Shown piece by piece: positions 57,801 through 64,000 of a stretch of 64,000 nt of DNA. A program made the translations under genes and the position numbers. Numbering within the stretch: position 1 is the stretch's first letter; every line of letters begins with the position of its first letter. Under the pieces are notes generated by a model. The model saw nothing but the letters and a program-made list of their open reading frames with translations. It made no database searches and was not told where the DNA came from. The stretch lies in NCBI GenBank assembly GCA_947568835.1, contig OX387609.1, forward strand, positions 1,926,001 through 1,990,000, in the 5' to 3' direction. This DNA comes from Protonemura montana. Its lineage: Eukaryota; Arthropoda; Insecta; Plecoptera; Nemouridae.

Positions 57801-60800
57801 GTCTTTCCTACCATGAATACCAGCTGCAGACCTACAAGAAGTTCGAGGGACATCGCTACGGTGGGGTCTTCGAGGGTCGAAGGCCTTTGCTGTACATTAG
57901 GGATCCGGAGCTGATCAAAAATATAATGGTGCGTGATTTTGAGAGTTTTGTCGACCGGCCGGCGCCGAACTTTCACGAGAAGGCGCCGGTCGCGAACAGT
58001 TTGTTGCGTTTGAAGGGTGCACGTTGGAAGGCGGTACGCCATTTGATGACGCCGACGTTCAGCAGTGGTAAAATTAAGGCGATGGAGGAACTGGTCAGAG
58101 AGTGTGGCAAGCAAATGGGTGCATTTTTGAGGGACTACACGAAGAAAAACAAGAGCAACGAGCTGGAAGTGAAGACATTTTTCGGGCGATTCACGTTGGA
58201 GGTGATCGCGAGTTGTGCTTTCGGCGTGCACGGCGATTCGTTGAAAGATGAAGACTCTGAGTTTCCGAGAGTGGCGGCTAAATTTGCAGACATCGGCAAG
58301 TTTCAAAGAATGTTGATTTTTGCCGTCATACTTCTAGTGCCTGATTTGCAGCACTGGTTTCCGTTGAAGACTTTGAATGATGACACTGTCACTTTTCTGA
58401 CCGATTTGGTTCAAGAAACAAAGAAGCAACGAGAAAATAACCAATCACAGAGAAGAAATGACTTTATACAGTTGATGCTAGACGCAGCAGCGAAAGAAGA
58501 AGCAAGCGGTGACGGTAACAAAGTTCTCGATGAAGGTACGATGATTGCTCAATCGATTTTGTTTCTCATTGCCGGCTTCGACACGTCGAGTACCTTGCTA
58601 ACTTTTGCCAGCTACGAATTGGCACTCAACCCCAAAGTTCAAACCAAACTTCGAGAAGAGATTGTCACCGTGCTTGGCAAAAATGGCGGCGAATGTAACT
58701 ATGAAGCCCTGCAAGACATGCACTATCTCGAACAAGTCTTGAAGGAGACTCTGAGAAAACACCCACCTGTCTCTAAAGTCGACCGCGTGTGCACGAAACG
58801 GTATATCGTACCCGGGACGGATGTCGCCGTCGAGAAGGATAATCTGATTACGATTCCGATTATCGGGCTTCACCACGATCCGCAATACTATCCGGATCCG
58901 GAGAGGTTCGATCCGGAACGATTTTCGCCTGAGGAGAAATCAAAACGGCCGCAATACGTTTACTTGCCATTCGGTTCGGGGCCAAGAAATTGTATCGGTA
59001 ATCGATTTGCTTTGATGAGTAGCAAGATTGCTATGACTTATTTGTTGAAAGAGTTTGAATTGAAGCCCAGTCCGAAAACTGAAATACCTTTTAAATATGG
59101 AAGATCTTCGTTTTTGTTGGAAGCCGAGAACGGTATTTGGCTTAATGTGATGCCTATTGACAAATGAGCAATTTTGGGACGGTTTGCTCGAGCTTGTCGC
59201 AAGAAATTTGAGTCAGAGTTTGAATTACTACGTCCAGGAACACATACACATAAAAGTCAAACATATTAGTAATCTAATCGGATTAAAATGGGTGCTTGTG
59301 AAAACGTTATTGAAAATTTGAAATATTGTTCTGCTAGTTATTCGAAAAAGTTGAGAAATGATTAGACAATTGACAACGGTCTTCTTAAAACTTGTCCAGA
59401 GTGAATTTAAAGTGACACCAAAATGTCTAGGTGAATTAATTTGAAAAAATGTGCTCTTTTTAACGGAAAAATACGTGTTTTGTTTTGCATTGAACTTTTT
59501 AAGTACTATGATTATTTAAATTTGTCCTAGGACTAACAAGTGGGTTTGCAAAATGTGTAAAATGTGTGTAAATGCACACGTTTTTGACAGGGTTGCTTCG
59601 TTACATGCATAACATATAGGTTAGTTTCGTACCTAAGTTATTTCAAGTTATATCTTGCAAATTGTCACTTCATGGCTGGTGGCAAAGTGAAATATTGACG
59701 AATAAACACATAGCTTAGCGTAGAACACAATATCTAATGAAAAATACAAATTATTTACTTTCTTTTACAAAATATAACACAGTAAATGAGCAAAACAAAA
59801 TCCTACCAATATATATTTTTTTAATATTAATTAATTCTTTCGGCAGTTTCCCAAAATAAAAAATGTGACCATTTTCTGGGTATTGACAGCATTCTTGTCG
59901 ATGTTATCCTATTCTCTTTGTTCTGTTCGTAAAGGAATATTTTCTTATTTCCCTCCTCCTTGCTTCTTCATCTTTCCTTTCATGTTTCTTCGTTCACATT
60001 TCGCGACATCTCTTTTAATTGTTCAGTTTCTTACAGCCTTTCTCCTTATTTCCTTTCAAAATACTTTTCACAACTAACCCATTATTTAACCTTATTCCCC
60101 TTTTTATTTGCTGTTTTGAGGGGAAAAAACTGATAATACGCATTTTGTTCGATACATGTATATTTTTTTGCCGCTGTAAATTTAGAATGTCCTTATATTT
60201 GGGGACTGTTTCATCGAGTCAAGTTAAAAAGATAACAGCCCGTTAAGGAGTCATCTTTTTGGCTATCAGATGCTTTAATTTTCATCTCAACCTTTACACC
60301 TAGTATATTTTAAACCGGACATTAGCAAAACTGTCCGTTAAGTGGTCAGTTTTTATTTGTCAGCAGAAAAGTTGGCACCATTGTTCGGTCAAGTGGCAAA
60401 ACTATTTCTTGTCGACGATGACACAATAAAATAATTGCAGAACGTTGCGAAAACCAAAATGTGTTGTGTCATTGCTTGTCAATTAAGAGAGAAAAATAAC
60501 TTGATGTTTTTCTAGAAGATAGAAAACATTTCCTCCATTCAATTCAATCGATCGTACATCAGCTGACAGAAACTATTCTCATTGTAACAAATACCGTATC
60601 AGTATTTGTCAAAACCCAGTTCAAAAAGTTTTTGTCAAAACTAATGCTTAGTTTAGATAAAGTAGACATGAGTCTAAAAACTATCCCCATATGAGTACTT
60701 TTCAACGCAAATCAGTAACCGAAATGAAAATAAAATCAAAAATATAAAAAAAAAATATATTTTTAACTGGGCTAGGAATGGAAAGCAAAAAAAATCAAAA

Positions 60801-61040
60801 AATCTGATGTTTAGTAACTTTGGCCTGTTGCCTTATCAAGGGTCGGGAAAATTAGTCATATTTTAAATATCATTCAAAGCACAGTTACATTTTTATTTTC
60901 AAAACTTCTACTAAATAGGCATTAGTAAAAAACCTTGATATCAAAAAATATCATCCGAAAAATTACCTCTTAAACTCCCCTTTCGCTTCAGTCCTATCTG
61001 GACGTGTCCGATCATATTCTCTCAAGCCAAGACGAGACAT
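54838..61040 (-). CDS. Myb/SANT-like DNA-binding protein, four exons
   Basis: Exons on the minus strand: 61040-60967, 57067-56845, 55812-55623 and 54968-54838. Junctions are GT-AG and all phases agree (618 nt, 205 aa). Exon 1 encodes MSRLGLREYDRTRPDRTEAK and ends in AG|GTAATT; exon 2 begins CAG|A before ATGGGCGAC. Residues about 41-118 form one Myb/SANT-like (trihelix or zeste-type) domain. It starts FSEVEIELLLSGIED, has Trp78 in HSWDEICFRVNFFG and Trp104 in PSEVEQKWHSLLK, then a basic segment KIAQKKREANKA. The C-terminus is acidic (TEPEEESEDEERVQ). Such domains bind DNA and occur in insect regulators and domesticated transposon proteins; the target is unknown. If exon 1 is wrong, translation could begin at the exon 2 ATG (57066), giving 180 aa. 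Intron 1 contains the whole P450 gene; introns 2 and 3 hold a 5S SINE and an R1 foldback. Confidence 0.75.
55214..55542. mobile_element. Interspersed repeat R1, foldback with 15-bp target duplication
   Basis: The 15-mer ACCTACCTAACCCAT stands at 55214-55228 and again at 55528-55542, bracketing the element at 55229-55527. The left arm begins GGTTTTTAGACTCATGTCTA and runs through the family to CAGTCCTGACAATTTTACGA. After a spacer, the right arm returns inverted (AGAAGTAACTAGTACATGTT to AATAGTTTTTGTTAA). This pins the edges of one insertion and is best explained by target-primed insertion with twin-priming-like inversion. It sits in intron 3 of the Myb/SANT gene. Confidence 0.8.
56150..56657 (-). 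mobile_element. 5S rRNA-derived SINE, 2 head units
   Basis: A near full-length copy in intron 2 of the Myb/SANT gene, same strand as the gene. From the 3' domain (TGTTTAACGACGCACTTTTT) through the GATGATGATGAGGATGATGA tract and body, it reaches two 91-bp head units (starts 56419 and 56510). The 5S-like 5' end AACACCGGTTCTCATGAG follows. The second unit has CCCGACCCAACGC in place of CCTGACCCAGCGC. Confidence 0.88.
57558..57565 (+). promoter_or_regulatory. TATA box of the P450 gene
   Basis: TATAAATA lies 52 bp before the P450 ATG. Initiation about 30 bp downstream would give a leader of roughly 20-30 nt; CCAGTTGG and CCAGTGTTG are initiator-like words in that range. This gives the P450 its own promoter inside the intron of the opposite-strand gene. 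Confidence 0.6.
57617..59167 (+). CDS. Cytochrome P450, CYP3 clan (CYP6/CYP9-like), single exon
   Basis: Encodes 516 aa, a normal length. The start is the ATG at 57617 (CAAAATGT context); the frame reaches 57581 without another ATG. Residues about 8-30 are the hydrophobic membrane anchor, so it is a microsomal monooxygenase that needs cytochrome P450 reductase. Signatures are all present: helix C WKAVR (137-141), helix I AGFDTSS (319-325), helix K ETLR (377-380), PERF twice (428-431 and 433-436) and the heme loop PFGSGPRNCIG (451-461) with Cys459 as thiolate ligand. The C-terminal SSFLLEAENGIWLNV matches insect CYP6/CYP9 members, which act on xenobiotics or plant toxins; the substrate cannot be told. 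There are no introns. The gene lies inside intron 1 of the opposite-strand Myb/SANT gene. A retrocopy origin is possible, but the closeness of a TATA box and the intact frame indicate a live gene. Confidence 0.95.
   Translation: MSSRGISVFGFYGDLTFTLVTITLLLFYWYFTNTFNHWRDKGVFYLKPTFLFGTIKDRVLLRLSYHEYQLQTYKKFEGHRYGGVFEGRRPLLYIRDPELIKNIMVRDFESFVDRPAPNFHEKAPVANSLLRLKGARWKAVRHLMTPTFSSGKIKAMEELVRECGKQMGAFLRDYTKKNKSNELEVKTFFGRFTLEVIASCAFGVHGDSLKDEDSEFPRVAAKFADIGKFQRMLIFAVILLVPDLQHWFPLKTLNDDTVTFLTDLVQETKKQRENNQSQRRNDFIQLMLDAAAKEEASGDGNKVLDEGTMIAQSILFLIAGFDTSSTLLTFASYELALNPKVQTKLREEIVTVLGKNGGECNYEALQDMHYLEQVLKETLRKHPPVSKVDRVCTKRYIVPGTDVAVEKDNLITIPIIGLHHDPQYYPDPERFDPERFSPEEKSKRPQYVYLPFGSGPRNCIGNRFALMSSKIAMTYLLKEFELKPSPKTEIPFKYGRSSFLLEAENGIWLNVMPIDK
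59168..60966. other. P450 3' region and rest of the host intron
   Basis: AATAAA at 59701-59706 is the best polyadenylation signal, giving a 3' UTR of about 0.55 kb; earlier ones were not seen. The frames at 59865-60246 are T-rich and not coding. AACTGTCCGTTAAGTGG at 60329 may be a MITE scrap. The stretch ends in the splice donor of the Myb/SANT gene exon 1. Confidence 0.5.
60605..60852. mobile_element. Interspersed repeat R1, two remnants
   Basis: 60605-60690 is an inverted copy of the family start (AAAACCCAGTTCAAAAAGTT to GTAGACATGAGTCTAAAAAC). 60762-60852 is a diverged direct fragment (AACTGGGCTAGGAATGGAAA to CCTTATCAAGGGTCGGGAAA). They may be the two arms of one old foldback copy. Confidence 0.5.
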
Positions 61041-63369
61041 CTTATACTTATTGATAAATCAGCTAAAGTCACTGAAAGCCCACCACGGTTAGTAACTAAA
61101 ATCTTCGACTGGCACTTTCTAACTGTGTCCATGATTTTGTTTTCAATGCCACACGGGCAATGTACCCACCGAAACCATTACACAATCCGCTCGAAGAGCT
61201 AAAACTGCACAATTGCACGAGACAAAACTATCCAGGCCGCGTTAGTTTCTAAAAACCACACGCACTAAACAGCACCGACACATAAATTCACACAAAATGC
61301 AACCCATAATTAAACAAATAAACAACATCCGACAAATTTGCATTATAAATTAACATCATAAAATCCGGTAGAGCTAAAACCAGGTCAGAACTTGAAGGCG
61401 TTTCAACTGTCGAAAGCGAACTTGCCGTGTGATTGGTCGAGATCGGGGTCATTGTGCCTCGCAGGGGCCAGGATATATTGGTAGCACTGCAGTGTCTGTC
61501 CCTCAAGGCTGACCTAGTAACATCGTCAGCTCCGTGCTCTCATCTGCCGTAGAGACGAAGACGATGTCTATGACCCATCGATTGGTATAGGCCAGCGTGG
61601 ACGATATTCAAACGAATGGAAAGCCATCTTAAATATCTATCAGTCGGCTTGTACAGAAAATAGCCGGTTAGAATAGGTGATAAGACTAGTTATTAGATAC
61701 TAGAGATATTAAGACTAGTTAGATTAGTTTTTAACTAGTTCTTCTAGTAGTGGAAGAAGTGTTACCTAATAATCATATTACATATAACATAGCCAATGAA
61801 GCATTTAATCTTCCTAACCACAACCGGCCATTTGCTCTACAGGCCATATTATTTACATGAGCACAATTTACCTATCTTAAAAAGCAATGTGCATTGCTAG
61901 ATTAGGTTAATGTTGCCTTTTTGGTATTTCATATCAAAGAAATTGTATTTAAAATTTAAGAAATTGTGTTTAAAATGGTTGAACAGAGGAATAGTGAAGA
62001 GCTATGGTACTCGCTACCCATAGCAGATAGCCAGGCAAGGACAAGTCAGTGTCGCTATCCACGCCAGTTTGTTTAGATCGGTGATATGACCTAGTGCCTC
62101 ACTTCAAGGTACTAGGTTCGCGCCCCCGCGAAGACCCCTGGAAGGTGGGGAGACCTAGAGGGGGAGGGGTGGTACAATGGGACAGACGTTTTTTCGAAGA
62201 CTGAGATAATGACGTCGGTCGGTTTTTTGTGTCTACGCGTTGGGCGATGGAATTGGTAGGCGTCCGGTCTGGAAGCTATGATTTAGTTGTTGCTGGTTTA
62301 TCTCGAGGCGTGGCCTAGATTGCGTCGGCGAACAGGATTTGCGAATCATTTGACGGTCCCGACAAGCTTGGTAGGATATATATATTTGAGCTTTGGAAAT
62401 TTAGATACGATCTGTCTGGAGGTTTGGTTTTTGAACGAGATTGTTGTCTGAAAAATTAGCTGTTTGTGAATAACGGTGCAGAAAATCACGTTCTTTGCTT
62501 GGTTTATATTTATCAATTGTCTAATTGACATTGGGAGAGAAATCGACAACTTAAAAAAATCTGTTTCAGTCCTTTTGAACCTTATTCTCTGAAATAAGCA
62601 TATTCTACCATTTCTTTCCAGTAAATACATTCATTAATTTTAATATTTAATCATTTTTGTATTTTTGGTGCTGATATTGTAAGTAAAGCGTTTTTTTTTT
62701 CAATTTTTCGTGCAAGTATAATTTTTTTAACTACAAAAATAGTAATTTTCTTCGGTAATTTCACCCATGTGGTATAAATTTCTACACGTGAATGACCTAA
62801 CATTGTTTCGATATCCTCAATTAACTGCCAAATCGTTTCCAAGATTTAAAATTATTACAACGCCTGTTCACCAAACTCCTACATCATTTTTACCACAATA
62901 ACAATCAATTATGGTGAAGCTGTAACCTTTGCATTAGCTTCACCTAAAGCTTCTAGGCTTCAACTATAAACTCATCTAAACAACTGCACTTTTTCTTGAA
63001 AGACAAGCCAGGTAACCACACATCTTAACCTTGCACTCAGTTCTTCCGCATGAAGATTTATCCCCAGAAGAACAAAGGTAAAATCGTTCTGGTTTTCAAG
63101 TCATGAATTCGAAAAACGTGTATCATTATTTTCTTGTCAGCTTCGAATCAATATGAAAAATAAAACCGTTGCATTAAAGCATCGTAAGTCAATATTTCTG
63201 AAAAATATTTCATGTTAAATCTATCCCAGACCAAAACTACCTTTTCACCAACCCTAAAGAAATTCACACAAAATTGTCAGATTTTACCAAAATACCCAGA
63301 AAACATTTCGTTTTCAAATTATAACCTACAAATCTATCAGCAACTTCTTAATTAAATCAAAAATCATCA
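61041..63369. other. No supported gene; one tRNA-like and one hairpin-like spot
   Basis: Just above 61040 should lie the Myb/SANT gene promoter; no TATA box is obvious. ACATCGTC at 61519 and GACGATGT at about 61561 form a long-loop hairpin. Around 62090-62150, CCTAGTGCCTCACTTCAAGG and ACTAGGTTCGCGCCCCCG look like a decayed tRNA-type head with a B box. Short frames at 62346-62842 are AT-driven. Confidence 0.35.
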
Positions 63370-63891
63370 ATATTATTATAATTTTTAATTTTATTATTAT
63401 TATTATTTATTTATTTTTCTAATTTTTCACAATTATATACCTACATATACATAAAACTTGGGAGAATTATTTACATTTTTGATTATCAATTCAAAATTGT
63501 TGGTTTTGAATTTATTCCAGTCTTTTACAGTTCTGACTTGGACTGGGAGGCTGTTAAATAATTTAGTCGCCAGGTAATTAGCCTGCTGCTGACCTAGAGT
63601 TTTTCTCATTTTAGGAACAGTTAATAGGGAATGAGTATATTTTCTAAGGTTACTTGGCAGTCCAGGATTAGAGTTTTTCCTTTGATTCCACGTGCAATTT
63701 TAATTATTTGAAGGCGTTTAATTTCAATGTACATTTGTCTCACGTCAAGGAAAGATTGAGAACAGTTTATTTAAAGTGTAATTACTGTACATTTCACCAG
63801 CAACTTTGAGAATACCTTTTTGGGCGATTATAAGCTTTTTCATGATTGCATTACTGCATCCTCCCCAGCTTCTGTAGGATAGGAAGTGCCA
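63370..63891 (-). mobile_element. LINE 3' end with reverse-transcriptase C-terminal remnant
   Basis: The minus strand from 63891 translates to SYRSWGGCSNAIMKKLIIAQ then KGILKVAGEMYSNYTLNKLF, breaks frame at least twice, and resumes NPGLPSNLRKYTHSLLTVPK to NYLATKLFNSLPVQVRTVKD before a TAA at 63433. The WG....L..IAQ+ layout, the Y..N.LF block and the LFNSLP..VR ending are hallmarks of the C-terminal part of CR1/jockey-type non-LTR reverse transcriptases. A T/A-rich simple tail follows at 63370-63425. The copy is 5'-truncated and inactive. Confidence 0.7.
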
Positions 63892-64000
63892 TTACTTTGT
63901 GAATTGTTACGATCAAACTGACAACATGCCTGAGCCTATAAAAGTAATACAAAATACCTCTCGCCTTAAACAGCAAGCTAGTTATGTGTGGATACCATTT
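63892..64000. other. No feature seen
   Basis: The open frame of the LINE remnant is closed by an in-frame stop here. The sequence may still be diverged LINE coding sequence running off the window. Confidence 0.3.

Noticed and set aside
57797-58885. Minus-strand frames of 169 and 95 codons
   Set aside because: They are shadows of the P450 coding sequence, which has every family signature in the plus frame.

Overview
This is an AT-rich, gene-poor, repeat-laden piece of an animal nuclear genome, most likely from an arthropod. The evidence is GT-AG introns in two genes, an intronless microsomal cytochrome P450 of the insect-type CYP3 clan (CYP6/CYP9-like C-terminus), non-LTR retrotransposon fragments, and SINEs with RNA polymerase III promoters. 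Nothing looks bacterial, organellar or viral. The species cannot be named from sequence alone.

The gene-bearing part is the right end (about 49.7-61.1 kb). I could assemble three intact genes by hand. (1) A six-exon, minus-strand isoaspartyl peptidase/L-asparaginase (ASRGL1 family, 315 aa) has all junctions in frame and all catalytic residues present. (2) A four-exon, minus-strand protein with a Myb/SANT-like DNA-binding domain (205 aa) has its first exon about 3.9 kb upstream of the second. (3) A single-exon, plus-strand cytochrome P450 (516 aa) lies wholly inside that first intron, giving an opposite-strand nested pair. Elsewhere I can support only fragments: a possible 3'-terminal exon at 33.1-33.4 kb (minus), a possible 64-aa secreted peptide at 37.9 kb, and a few promoter-like spots.

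The remaining ~50 kb is built from repeats. The dominant family is a 5S rRNA-derived SINE (8 copies or remnants). Its 5S-like head carries the A box, intermediate element and C box, followed by a ~300-bp body, a conserved 3' domain and a TTGA/TCAA tail. In several copies a 91-bp head segment is tandemly multiplied, up to seven times at 17.28-17.92 kb. A second, tRNA-derived SINE shows the same behaviour in an intron of the asparaginase gene, with six 52-bp units. A third small tRNA-derived SINE family sits in the first 7 kb. Other families are a ~180-bp interspersed repeat with a hammerhead-like core (seven sites, two of them foldbacks, one with a 15-bp target-site duplication), a ~113-bp MITE with CAGTGGT ends, LINE 3' ends with reverse-transcriptase C-terminal coding remnants, and a tRNA primer-binding site of an LTR element.

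Four minisatellites stand out: 39 x 54 bp (18.9-21.0 kb), 9 x 87 bp (12.5-13.25 kb), 7 x 114 bp (32.1-32.9 kb) and 3 x 92 bp (44.2-44.5 kb). The 54- and 87-bp periods are multiples of three and produce long spurious reading frames.

The most unusual signal is the repeated internal multiplication of polymerase III promoter segments in two unrelated SINE families, with a visible microhomology junction in the 5S family.
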